Source: Alcanivoracaceae bacterium (lineage in GTDB: Bacteria > Pseudomonadota > Gammaproteobacteria > Pseudomonadales > Alcanivoracaceae). Taken from it: 64,000 nt of DNA. Below, piece after piece: positions 37,317 to 45,715 of the stretch. Position 1 is the first letter of the stretch; every line of letters starts with the position of its first letter. The stretch spans positions 229,948-293,947 of the forward strand of contig JARGOL010000001.1 of assembly GCA_029212745.1 (NCBI GenBank), written 5' to 3'. The notes beneath the pieces were generated by a model. That model was not told the origin of the DNA and ran no database searches. It was given only the letters and a program-made list of their open reading frames with translations. A program made the position numbers and the translations under genes.

Positions 37317-38186
37317 ATGGAACAACCGGTATCGTTGATCGAATGGCACCATGCTGGCGGCAGTTTTCTCTGGCGCGGCCATGATATTTTTGTCCGCACC
37401 GGCGGTGCCGATGACCGGCCGGCCCTGGTATTGATCCACGGCTTTCCCTCCGCCAGTCACGACTGGCATCCCCTATGGGACACCCTGTGCCGCGATTTCC
37501 GCGTGATTGCCCTGGACATGATCGGCTTCGGTTTCTCTGACAAGCCGGCGGATGCCGATTACAGCATCCAGACCCAGGCCAGCCTGGTGGAAACGCTGAT
37601 GCGGGCACTGGAGCTGGAAGACGTCACCCTGCTGGTGCATGACTACGGCAACACCGTGGCCCAGGAACTGCTGGCCCGGCACCTGGACGGCACCCTGCAC
37701 GTGTCGCTCAAGGGCATCTGTTTCCTCAATGGCGGGCTGTTCCCGGAAACACACCGCCCGGTGATGGCACAGCGACTGCTGATCAGTCCACTTGGCGGAC
37801 TGTTCGCCCGTTTCATTTCCTTCGAGAAACTGTCGCGCAATTTCCGCCATGTCTGTTCGGACGCCCTGCCGGAGGATGACCTGCTGGCATTCTGGGCCCT
37901 GCTGGAACACAACAACGGCCGCCAGGTGATGCCAAAACTGATCCGCTACATGGTTGAGCGGCGCCAGTTCCGCCAACGCTGGGTGGGCGCACTGCAGAAC
38001 AGCAATATTCCGCTGCGCCTGATTGACGGGCTTGATGACCCTGTCAGTGGCGCCCACATGGTGGCCCGGTACCGCGAGCTGATCGCCGATGCCGACGTGG
38101 TGGAACTGGAGGGCATTGGCCACTATCCGCAACTGGAAGCACCGGAACAGGTCCTGCGCGCGTTTCTCAGCTGGGCCGGGCAGTAA
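37317..38186 (+). CDS. Alpha/beta hydrolase, bacterial MEST/PEG1-like protein
   Basis: A 289-residue alpha/beta hydrolase. Its line of motifs follows human MEST: HGFPSASHDW (41-50, oxyanion), DMIGFGFSDKP, VHDYGNTVAQELL with Asp109 as the nucleophile, LNGGLFPETHRP, RQRWVGAL, and GHYPQLE with His269. The Asp nucleophile is that of epoxide hydrolases and haloalkane dehalogenases, but halide-binding Trp pair is not evident. MEST itself has uncertain activity, so substrate remains open. AGGGG eight bases before ATG. Its last 20 bases overlap the convergent methyltransferase gene. Confidence 0.88.
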   Translation: MEQPVSLIEWHHAGGSFLWRGHDIFVRTGGADDRPALVLIHGFPSASHDWHPLWDTLCRDFRVIALDMIGFGFSDKPADADYSIQTQASLVETLMRALELEDVTLLVHDYGNTVAQELLARHLDGTLHVSLKGICFLNGGLFPETHRPVMAQRLLISPLGGLFARFISFEKLSRNFRHVCSDALPEDDLLAFWALLEHNNGRQVMPKLIRYMVERRQFRQRWVGALQNSNIPLRLIDGLDDPVSGAHMVARYRELIADADVVELEGIGHYPQLEAPEQVLRAFLSWAGQ

Positions 38187-38832
38187 TCAGCAGCGAAGCC
38201 ACCGCGTCGCTGGCACCATCACGGACAGTTTCCAGGGCAACATCGGCAAAGCCACTGTCGTGCAGCAACGCCTGCCACTGATCAGGGGAACGGAAGAACC
38301 ACGGCGCCGGCTCTGCAAACGCCGTCGTCATGCCCTGCCAGTCCTCCCGTTGCCAGGTGCCCGCTTGCGCCTGCGGCACCTGCGCCGGGTGCAGGGTCTG
38401 TATCAGCAGCGTGCCGCCAGGCTTCAGCCGCCGCGGCAGCACCGGCATTAACGCCTCCACGGAATGCTGGTCCAGCAATGAAAAGTTGAACACCAGCACG
38501 TCAGCTTGCAGGTGCACACGGCCGGCAACAAAGTCGGCGAAGCTGAACGGGTAGAAAAACCCGCCGCCAAGGGCGCGGGCACGATCCACCAGCGGCTCCA
38601 CGGCATCAAAGCCATGTACGGCAATGCCGTGTGCGGACAGCGCCCGTGCCAGCCAGCCCTCACCGCAGCCAAGATCCATCACCGACTCCGGCTTGCAGGC
38701 CAGCACCGCATCGACAATGGCGGCGTTTGTCACCCGCTCACGACTGGCGATGGCCTTCTCATCCAGCGCCCGAATCCAGGCGCGCGCATTGGCGCGCCAG
38801 CTTTCGATGACATCGGCATCCTGTTCAGCCAT
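38167..38832 (-). CDS. Class I SAM-dependent methyltransferase
   Basis: A 221-residue methyltransferase: motif I VMDLGCGEGWLARAL (about 50-65), post-I FDAVEPL, motif IV VLVFNFSLLD. Domain of the type-11/25 family; the substrate is unknown. It is the last gene of a minus-strand chain (SRPBCC-SDR fusion, small membrane protein, methyltransferase), its start overlapping the previous gene by 8 bases. Its 3' end overlaps the MEST-like gene on the other strand by 20 bases. Confidence 0.85.
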   Translation of the reverse strand: MAEQDADVIESWRANARAWIRALDEKAIASRERVTNAAIVDAVLACKPESVMDLGCGEGWLARALSAHGIAVHGFDAVEPLVDRARALGGGFFYPFSFADFVAGRVHLQADVLVFNFSLLDQHSVEALMPVLPRRLKPGGTLLIQTLHPAQVPQAQAGTWQREDWQGMTTAFAEPAPWFFRSPDQWQALLHDSGFADVALETVRDGASDAVASLLITARPS

Positions 38833-39235
38833 TACCCTGCCCTCGCAGGCGACGATGGACGCGCCACCACGGCGCCAGTGCGAACCACACCAGGGACACC
38901 CCATACACAGGCCCGGCGACCACGTCGCGACTGGCGAACCACTCAGCCAGGGTCATGTCCCGCAACCCCAACACCACGGAAAACTCTGCCGCCAGCATCA
39001 ATACCAGGGCAAACACGCCAGCCTGCAACGCCACCGAACGGCCAGGCAGGCGCCCGGAACGAATCACCACACCGGCGGCCCAGTAACAGGCCAGCCACAT
39101 GAACGGCGTCTCGATAAGCTCGGCCCAGCGGATGCCCAGAGCCGGCTCAAGAAACGGCACCCGGACCAGGCCCAGGGCAAAGCCCACGCAGAACACCAGC
39201 AGGAAGTAATAGAGGCCATAACGCAGTACGACCAT
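38825..39235 (-). CDS. Small integral membrane protein of unknown function
   Basis: A 136-residue protein with four hydrophobic helices (about 5-25, 42-58, 68-88, 105-123). MVVLRYGLYYFLLVFCVGFA and WAELIETPFMWLACYW are conserved-looking segments. It starts 11 bases behind the SRPBCC-SDR stop and overlaps the methyltransferase start by 8 bases. I cannot name it; its operon position suggests a role tied to a membrane lipid modified by the neighbours. Confidence 0.72.
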   Translation of the reverse strand: MVVLRYGLYYFLLVFCVGFALGLVRVPFLEPALGIRWAELIETPFMWLACYWAAGVVIRSGRLPGRSVALQAGVFALVLMLAAEFSVVLGLRDMTLAEWFASRDVVAGPVYGVSLVWFALAPWWRVHRRLRGQGNG

Positions 39236-39246
39236 GGGCACTTTTC

Positions 39247-40635
39247 TCACACGGCACAGGTTTGTGCCAGATACTCTATCAGGCGTGCCTGCTGATCCGA
39301 AGACACCGCCGTGCCCGGTAGCACGGCCGTGGGCCGCGGTCGCCGGTCGAACCAGAACAGGCCACTGCAATCTTCCACGCACCGCGCGGTCGCCAGCCAG
39401 ATGATGGTATCGGCCCCCATGCGACTGTCACGCAGGCGTTTCTCCAGCAGCCGATTGAAGGTGGGCAATGACTTCGCCACCCCCGGGGTCGCCGCCCAAC
39501 CCGGGTGCATGCTGTTGAAACGCACCGACGGATGAATCCTGGCCCAGTACTCGGTGACGGCCACCAGGCCGCGCTTGGCCCGGGCGTATGCCTTGGCACC
39601 GTCATAGTCCCCCTGCCGATATTCCATGTCATCCAGTCGCAGGGGTTGGGTGTACATGCCGCCACTGGAGACATTGATGACGTGGCCGCCAGCGGCCTTC
39701 AGGGACGGCATGGCCACCTGGGTAAGCACGTAGGGCGCCAGCAAAAGCACGGCCAGGGCGCGTTCATGGCCCTCTTCTGTTTCATCACGTTCGGCGAACA
39801 ACGCCCCGGCGTTATTGATCAGGCCATCCAGCGCCGGGTAGCGGCGGCACAATATCTCTCCCGCACGCCGGGCCTCCGATACCAGGGACAGTTCGGCCTC
39901 AAGCAGGTCAATGGAGGATGCAGGGGCGCCGCTGAATGCCAGCACTTCCTCTCGCGCTGCCTCCAACCTCGATGGGTCGCGACCCACCAGCACCAAACGG
40001 GCACCCAGGCGCGACAACGCACAGGCGGTGGCCAGGCCCAGCCCGCTGGTGGGGCCGGTAATGGCAAACACCTTGCCATCAACGCGCTCTGACAGCCCCT
40101 TGTCAGGCATCGCCAGGTAACCGCGGCGTGTAAAGGAAGGCATGGCGGGAAAAACCAGGCGGTGCGCCAGGCGCTGACTGGCAGTCTGCACCGGCGCGGT
40201 GTCGGCCCGGGTCAGCGCCGTCTCCAGACCAGCCAATGCCTTGCGGCCAACACGGTTCAGCCAGGGCCGCAGCAGCCCCTCCACGCGCCCCGCCGGGCCA
40301 CTGAAGGAGAGCTCGGCCACATAGTCGATCTCGGTCTTGCCGTTTTCGCAATCACGCAGGGTGATGGTGTCATCTGCGCTGAAGCCCGGGCCCTCTCCCA
40401 AAAGGCGGATGCAATTCCCGCTGGCTTCCTTGAGGGTATACCGCATGGGCACATGCCGCCCGGCACTGTTCAGCAGCAGGTCAAATTCCGTCCCCACCGC
40501 CGGTGCGCCCGCTGTCAGCTTCTCAGCCCGATAAACGCCAGGGTCCCACTGCTCGGATGTGGAAAAATCCAGCAGGTAGCGATAGCAGTCTTCCAGGGTA
40601 CGCTCGACAACAATGGTCTCGTGCAGGCGGATCAT
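39247..40635 (-). CDS. Fusion of SRPBCC lipid-binding domain with DHRS12-like short-chain dehydrogenase
   Basis: A 462-residue two-domain protein. Residues 1-145 form an SRPBCC (START/polyketide-cyclase-like) hydrophobic pocket domain. Residues about 185-460 are a short-chain dehydrogenase: TGPTSGLG (193-200) for NAD(P), NNAG, NVSSGGMYTQ with the catalytic Ser, and YARAK as the Tyr-Lys pair. The latter half resembles human DHRS12 in SSGGM, SMHPGWA.TPGV and GADTIIWLA. The fusion may deliver a hydrophobic substrate to the dehydrogenase. Head of a three-gene operon with a membrane protein and a methyltransferase. Confidence 0.88.
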   Translation of the reverse strand: MIRLHETIVVERTLEDCYRYLLDFSTSEQWDPGVYRAEKLTAGAPAVGTEFDLLLNSAGRHVPMRYTLKEASGNCIRLLGEGPGFSADDTITLRDCENGKTEIDYVAELSFSGPAGRVEGLLRPWLNRVGRKALAGLETALTRADTAPVQTASQRLAHRLVFPAMPSFTRRGYLAMPDKGLSERVDGKVFAITGPTSGLGLATACALSRLGARLVLVGRDPSRLEAAREEVLAFSGAPASSIDLLEAELSLVSEARRAGEILCRRYPALDGLINNAGALFAERDETEEGHERALAVLLLAPYVLTQVAMPSLKAAGGHVINVSSGGMYTQPLRLDDMEYRQGDYDGAKAYARAKRGLVAVTEYWARIHPSVRFNSMHPGWAATPGVAKSLPTFNRLLEKRLRDSRMGADTIIWLATARCVEDCSGLFWFDRRPRPTAVLPGTAVSSDQQARLIEYLAQTCAV

Positions 40636-40675
40636 GTACGGCGCTCCAAAAGGCGAGAGGCTATCGCGCCGCCCC

Positions 40676-40900
40676 TCACGGCACTGTGAACACCCTCACG
40701 CCACCGCGCCGGCCCCATGACTCGTCATCCGGCTGGGCAAATGCCATGTGCGCAAGCAGCCCGTCGAGCAGCCAGGCCGCCAGCATCGTCAGCAATGCAA
40801 GCGGCCACAGGTCACGCACCAGGAAAACCACGGCGGCGATACAGGCGACGAGAGATACCACGGCACGCACGACGCCATTGAAGGTGATGGACCTTTTCAT
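40676..40900 (-). CDS. Very small membrane protein
   Basis: A 74-residue protein with two hydrophobic helices (about 9-29 and 32-50) and a charged C-terminal tail with Gly-Arg turns. The start overlaps the upstream stop by 4 bases (ATGA). Unrecognised; the sequence is too short to suggest a family with confidence (DUF2892-like fold is possible). Confidence 0.65.
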   Translation of the reverse strand: MKRSITFNGVVRAVVSLVACIAAVVFLVRDLWPLALLTMLAAWLLDGLLAHMAFAQPDDESWGRRGGVRVFTVP

Positions 40901-41358
40901 GCGCCCGCTCCGTAATACAGGCGTCCGCCCTCAATACGGTATTTCAACACCGGCAATGCCGGCAGACCGGCGTCCGATGGCGCACCGAAAAAGTCCCAGC
41001 TGAAATCGCCCTCGGCCCGGCTGCACTCGACGCGGTTATAGGCCACCCGCACAGTACTGCACCCGGCATCGCTGACACCTGGGAACAGCCGCCCGTCTGT
41101 CTGCTGGCGCAACTGGAACACATGAAACTGCCGATCGCGCTGGCGATGAATCAGCACCACTTGGTCAGCGCGTTCCCCCGGAAGCCTCAAAGTGCCACCA
41201 ATACTGACCTGGTCAAGGCGGATGGATGCGCCGGCACTGTCCTGTGCGTCCTCAGACAGGCACGACTTGATAAACGGCACTGTGGCGAACGCCAGCGCCG
41301 CAAACAACATCAGTTCATACAGGCGCAGCAGGAAGCGGCGCCGCTTGTTATCGGCCAT
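40897..41358 (-). CDS. Unrecognised single-pass membrane protein
   Basis: A 153-residue protein: one N-terminal helix (about 10-30, LYELMLFAALAFATVPFI), then a periplasmic beta-rich part with Cys residues (SCLSEDAQ, AGCSTVRV, ECSRAEGD). The start and the region up to about residue 60 look like the N-terminal half of a Rieske subunit, but the 2Fe-2S Cys-His box pairs are absent, so it is not one. It is the first gene of a two-gene operon, overlapping the small membrane protein. Confidence 0.68.
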   Translation of the reverse strand: MADNKRRRFLLRLYELMLFAALAFATVPFIKSCLSEDAQDSAGASIRLDQVSIGGTLRLPGERADQVVLIHRQRDRQFHVFQLRQQTDGRLFPGVSDAGCSTVRVAYNRVECSRAEGDFSWDFFGAPSDAGLPALPVLKYRIEGGRLYYGAGA

Positions 41359-41421
41359 AACCAGGTTTCCGTTGTCACACGTCCTTGCCGGTGCCCGTCA
41401 CACCCTGCCCGGCTCGCGGCA

Positions 41422-44400
41422 TCAACCTCGCCGGAAGTTGAACAGGGTGGCATAGAGTACCGGTACCACGACCAACGTCAGTACGGTGGCAAAGCCCAGA
41501 CCGAACATGATGGTCACGGCCATGGCCACAAAGAACGCATCACCGAGCAGCGGAATCATGCCGAGAATGGTGGTCAGCGCTGCCATGGCCACCGGGATCA
41601 GGCGGCTGACGCCGGATTCCACCACGGCATCCACCGGTGCCTGCCCCTGCGCCAGCTGGGTATCAATTTCATCCACCAGGACAATGGCGTTCTTGATCAG
41701 CATGCCGGCCAGGCTCATGAAACCAAGCAACGCCATAAAGCCGAACGGCTGGTCAAACAGGAGCAGGCCGACGGTCACCCCGACGATGGCCAGCGGCACC
41801 ACCAGCCAGATCACCAGCGTCTTGCGGATGGAATTGAACAGCAGAATAACGATCAACACCATCAAACCGAAGAATACCGGCAGGGCGCCAGCGATGGCCG
41901 TTGCCCCCTTCACCGAGTCCTCGTTCTCCCCGCCCCAGGCGAAGTAGTACCCGGGCATGTCCCTGACCGGAATACGGTCGCGATAGCGCACCGGAATGGT
42001 ACTGGCGGTATGAGCGATATCTGCCCCGGCGGGCTTGCCCAGATACCGGTGCAGATCGGCATTCAGCGCCTGCTCCACATCCGCCTTGATATCGGCGAGC
42101 AACTCAGAGGACAGGCCCTGGCGCTGGTCAAAGTGCAAGCGCAGCATGGTTACCCGGTCCTGACGCCAGATATGGGCATCTTCGAAGGCCACATCAAAAT
42201 CGCTCACCACCTGGCCAAGGGGCACCATCTGGCGGGCAGCGGGACTCCAGATCGTCGCCTGGCCAAGATTGAACAACGACTGGCGTTCCGCCTCTGGCGC
42301 ACGTGCCACGATTGCCAGCAACTCATCATCTTCCCGGTAAACCCCGGCACGTACACCTTCCACGGCATAGGCCATGGCCTGGGCAATGGAGGTTCGATCG
42401 ATACCGAGCTTTTGCGCCTGGGCATCAGCCACCACCGGCCGGATCACCTTCACTTTCTCGCCCCACTCGTCACGCAGCCCCTTGACGTTGGGGTGCTGCT
42501 GGATGACCGCCTTGGCACGCGCGGCCAGCCTGCGCAACTCACTGCGATCCGGCCCGGAAATACGCAACTGGATCTTGCCACCCGTGGCCGGCCCCAGCAC
42601 AAACAGGCGTGTGTTGACGCGCGCATCCGGCTGCAGCACTTCCAGTTCCTGCTGGGCACGCTGAGTGATAGCGGCAAGCTGGCGATAGTCATCCACATCA
42701 ACCAGAAGCCGCCCAAAGTTACCGGCCGGCTGCTCCGGTGTGTAGGTAAGCAGGAAGCGCGGCGAGCCACCGCCCACCTGGGTGGTGACATGGGTGACAC
42801 CGTCAAGCGCATGCAGGGCATCCTCGAAGGCAGTTAGCCGACGGGCCACCACTGAAATGTCTGTGTCTTCGGGATACCAGACATCGACATAGAACTGCGG
42901 CCGGGTGGAATCCGGGAAGAAACTCTGCTTCACCTGGCCGAAGCCCACCACCGCCAGTACGAAAACAATCAGCGTGATCAGCAAAGTCAGGCCGCGGTTG
43001 GCAATGGCCACATCCAGGAACACCCGGTACTTCTGGTAGAAACCGGAGGAATAGGCATCCGCCTGATCGCCGTCAGCAGACACCTTGAGAAACTGGTGAC
43101 ACAGCAACGGCGTGATGGTGACGGCGGTAAACCAGCTCAGGGACAAGGACAGCAGGATGACACTGAACAGGGAGCGGGTGTACTCACCGGTGGAATCCTG
43201 TGACGTGCCGATTGCGGCAAATGCGGTGATGGCAATGGCGGTGGCGCCCAGCAGCGGCAGCGCCGTCTGTGCCACCACCGCGCGCGCCGCGCTGACGCTG
43301 TCCTCGCCCTTCTGCATGCGCATTCGCATGCCATCGGTGACCACAATGGCATTGTCCACAAGCATGCCCAGGGCAATGATCAGTGCACCCAGGGAAATCC
43401 GCTCCAGCGTGATGTCGAACATGCTCATGAAAATGAACGTGCCCATGATGGTGATCAGCAGCACGGCGCCGATGATCAAACCGCTACGCAGGCCCATGAA
43501 CAGCAACAGCACCAGTACAACGATGGCAATGGCCTGCAGCAGGCTGACGGTAAAACCATTGATGGCCGCCGTCACCGCATCGGACTGCATGGAGACGATA
43601 TTGAGATCCATGCCCAGGGGTATCTGCGGCCGCAGCTGCTCGAGCTTGGCGTACAGGCCAGCACCCATGTCGACAACGTTACCGCCACTGCGAGTGGCAA
43701 TGGCCAGGCCGATGGCCGGCTGGCCGTCAAACCGCAGCAGGTTCGAGGGCGGTTCCTGCAGGCCCCGGCGAATGTTGGCCACGTCGCCCAGCACCACCTG
43801 CTTGCTGCCGTCCACGGCACTGGAGACCAGCAACGAAGCGAATTCCTGCTCCGAAGTGAACTCTCCGGTGGGATTCACGGCCAGGCGCGCATCACCGGCA
43901 CGCACATAACCGGCATAGGCCACCGTATTCTTGGCCCCCAGCGCATTGAAGATTTCCTGAGGTGCAATGCCCAGGGCAGCCATCTTCTCGCGGCGCATCT
44001 CGACATAGATGACTTCCCTGGGCTCACCAAACAGGGCGATACTTTTCACATCCTGCACCTGCAGCAGCTCGCGGCGCAGGAACTTGGCGAAACGGTAAAC
44101 CTCTTCATTGCTGTAACCGTCACCGGTCAACGCCAGATAGACGCCGTACACATCACCAAAATCATCAATGACCGTGGAGGGGCCGGCGCCGGGCGGGAGC
44201 TGGGACTGCACGTCGTTGACCTTGCGGCGCAGCTCATCCCAGACCTGCGGCAGCGTCGACTTGTCGTATTGATCAAGGATCTTCACCGAGACAATGGACT
44301 TGTCCCGGTAGGAGTGGGACTCCACATAGAACAGCTGCCCCATCTTCTGGGCTGCCCGCTCGATCAGGTCTGTGACTTCCTCTTCCACCTCTGCGGCCGT

Positions 44401-44562
44401 GGCACCGCGGTAGGGTGTCACCACCTTGGCTTCCTTGATGGTGAACTCCGGATCCTCGAGACGACTCAGGCTGTTGAAGGCCGCGTAACCCACCACGGTC
44501 ATCACCAGCGCCAGCGTCCAGGTGATGACGCTGTTGCGAATACTCCATTGGGCAATATTCAT
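41422..44562 (-). CDS. RND efflux pump inner-membrane permease
   Basis: A 1046-residue AcrB-like proton-driven permease. Twelve helices with two large periplasmic loops; motifs include IRNSVITWTLALVMTVVGYA at helix 1, IGAVLLITIMGTFIFMSMFD, the helix-4 stretch LIIALGMLVDNAIVVTDGM carrying the proton-relay Asp, and MSLAGMLIKNAIVLVDEI in helix 10. No heavy-metal CzcA-like Met/Glu loop. It is coupled 7 bases behind the adaptor gene; no outer-membrane channel gene is adjacent, so it must share one elsewhere. Substrates of such pumps include solvents, bile acids or drugs. Confidence 0.93.
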   Translation of the reverse strand: MNIAQWSIRNSVITWTLALVMTVVGYAAFNSLSRLEDPEFTIKEAKVVTPYRGATAAEVEEEVTDLIERAAQKMGQLFYVESHSYRDKSIVSVKILDQYDKSTLPQVWDELRRKVNDVQSQLPPGAGPSTVIDDFGDVYGVYLALTGDGYSNEEVYRFAKFLRRELLQVQDVKSIALFGEPREVIYVEMRREKMAALGIAPQEIFNALGAKNTVAYAGYVRAGDARLAVNPTGEFTSEQEFASLLVSSAVDGSKQVVLGDVANIRRGLQEPPSNLLRFDGQPAIGLAIATRSGGNVVDMGAGLYAKLEQLRPQIPLGMDLNIVSMQSDAVTAAINGFTVSLLQAIAIVVLVLLLFMGLRSGLIIGAVLLITIMGTFIFMSMFDITLERISLGALIIALGMLVDNAIVVTDGMRMRMQKGEDSVSAARAVVAQTALPLLGATAIAITAFAAIGTSQDSTGEYTRSLFSVILLSLSLSWFTAVTITPLLCHQFLKVSADGDQADAYSSGFYQKYRVFLDVAIANRGLTLLITLIVFVLAVVGFGQVKQSFFPDSTRPQFYVDVWYPEDTDISVVARRLTAFEDALHALDGVTHVTTQVGGGSPRFLLTYTPEQPAGNFGRLLVDVDDYRQLAAITQRAQQELEVLQPDARVNTRLFVLGPATGGKIQLRISGPDRSELRRLAARAKAVIQQHPNVKGLRDEWGEKVKVIRPVVADAQAQKLGIDRTSIAQAMAYAVEGVRAGVYREDDELLAIVARAPEAERQSLFNLGQATIWSPAARQMVPLGQVVSDFDVAFEDAHIWRQDRVTMLRLHFDQRQGLSSELLADIKADVEQALNADLHRYLGKPAGADIAHTASTIPVRYRDRIPVRDMPGYYFAWGGENEDSVKGATAIAGALPVFFGLMVLIVILLFNSIRKTLVIWLVVPLAIVGVTVGLLLFDQPFGFMALLGFMSLAGMLIKNAIVLVDEIDTQLAQGQAPVDAVVESGVSRLIPVAMAALTTILGMIPLLGDAFFVAMAVTIMFGLGFATVLTLVVVPVLYATLFNFRRG

Positions 44563-44569
44563 GGCGGCC

Positions 44570-45634
44570 TCAGAACGCGATCTGCTCGACCGGCTTCACG
44601 GCCATGCCGGTCACCAGTGACGCGGTACCGGCGACCACCACACGGTCCCCGCTGCCCAGCCCGTCCAGCACCGCAATGCTGTCTGCGCCGGAAAGTTCAC
44701 CGGTAACAACGGCGCGCTGGCGCACCTGGTTGTCATCACCAACAACCCAGACACTCTTGGCACCATCCGCGCCGGCAACCAGCGCCGACAGCGGAATGAT
44801 CACGCGGCCTGCCCGGGTGTCACTGCTGGCCGCCACGTGAACGGTGGCCGTCATGCCCGGCAACAGGTTGTGGCCACTGGTCTGGTCGAGGCCAAGGACA
44901 TACTGGAATGTCTGCGTGTCGGGGTCCGCTTCCGTCGCGAACTCTTTGACTGTCAGGTCGAAGGTCTTGCCCGGAATCGCCTCGAAGGTGGCACCAAGGC
45001 GCAAGGACGCACCCTGGTCACGGCGCAACACCAGACTTTCCGGCACATTGACCACCAGCTCAAGGGCGTTATTGTTCTGCAGGCTCAGCACCGGCTCCTT
45101 GGCCCGCACTTCCTGATAGTTGTCCACCATGATGCGCGCCACCACCCCGGGGAAAGGCGCTTGCAGACGTGTGTCATTGAGGGCCTTGCGGGCCTTGTCG
45201 AGCTTGGTGCGGGCAACATCATAGGCTGCCTTGATCTTGTCGTACTCGGCCTGGGAGACATAATTCTTGTCCACCAGCTCCTGGGCGCGCTTGAAGTTGC
45301 CTTCCGTCTGGTCCACTTCGGCCTGGGCGGCGGCAACGTTGGCGCGGTAATCGGCGTCATCAAGCTGGGCCAGCAACGCCCCCTTGTCCACGGCCTGCCC
45401 TTCCTTCACCGGCAACGCCACCAGCTTGCCGGGCACCTGGAAGGCGATGATTGCCCGCTCTGTTGCCCGCACCGTGGCCGGAAAATCCCGCTTCACGGTG
45501 GTATCGGCAGCACCAACCGCCATCACTTTCACCGGCTGCACCACCGCTGCCGGCGGTGGCTCAGGGTCAGAACAACCGGCCGTCAGTGCAGCAGCGGCCA
45601 TCAGGGTAACAAGGCGTAGGGCGCGTCCATTCAT
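44570..45634 (-). CDS. RND efflux periplasmic adaptor, lipoprotein
   Basis: A 354-residue membrane-fusion protein. Lipobox LTAGC (Cys21), lipoyl half-motifs (FQVPGKLVALPVKEGQAVDK), a helical hairpin (about 95-160, AQAEVDQTEGNFKRAQELVD), beta-barrel and membrane-proximal domains (LPGMTATVHV). It links the permease to an outer-membrane channel. GGAAAATGCC precedes ATG. It is the first gene of the two-gene operon. Confidence 0.92.
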   Translation of the reverse strand: MNGRALRLVTLMAAAALTAGCSDPEPPPAAVVQPVKVMAVGAADTTVKRDFPATVRATERAIIAFQVPGKLVALPVKEGQAVDKGALLAQLDDADYRANVAAAQAEVDQTEGNFKRAQELVDKNYVSQAEYDKIKAAYDVARTKLDKARKALNDTRLQAPFPGVVARIMVDNYQEVRAKEPVLSLQNNNALELVVNVPESLVLRRDQGASLRLGATFEAIPGKTFDLTVKEFATEADPDTQTFQYVLGLDQTSGHNLLPGMTATVHVAASSDTRAGRVIIPLSALVAGADGAKSVWVVGDDNQVRQRAVVTGELSGADSIAVLDGLGSGDRVVVAGTASLVTGMAVKPVEQIAF

Positions 45635-45715
45635 GGCATTTTCCGGGGCAGTCCATTCAGTCTGCCCATATTGGCACAGTCCACCGCTAATGTGAGGCCC
45701 CAGCAGGGCCGCGCG

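Noticed and set aside
40897-41358. Possible Rieske iron-sulfur protein
   Set aside because: The N-terminus is similar but the paired Cys-His boxes are absent.
41122-42837. 571-codon plus-strand open frame within the RND permease region
   Set aside because: Composition is typical of an antisense shadow (His/Gln/Gly-rich), and the permease on the other strand is certain.
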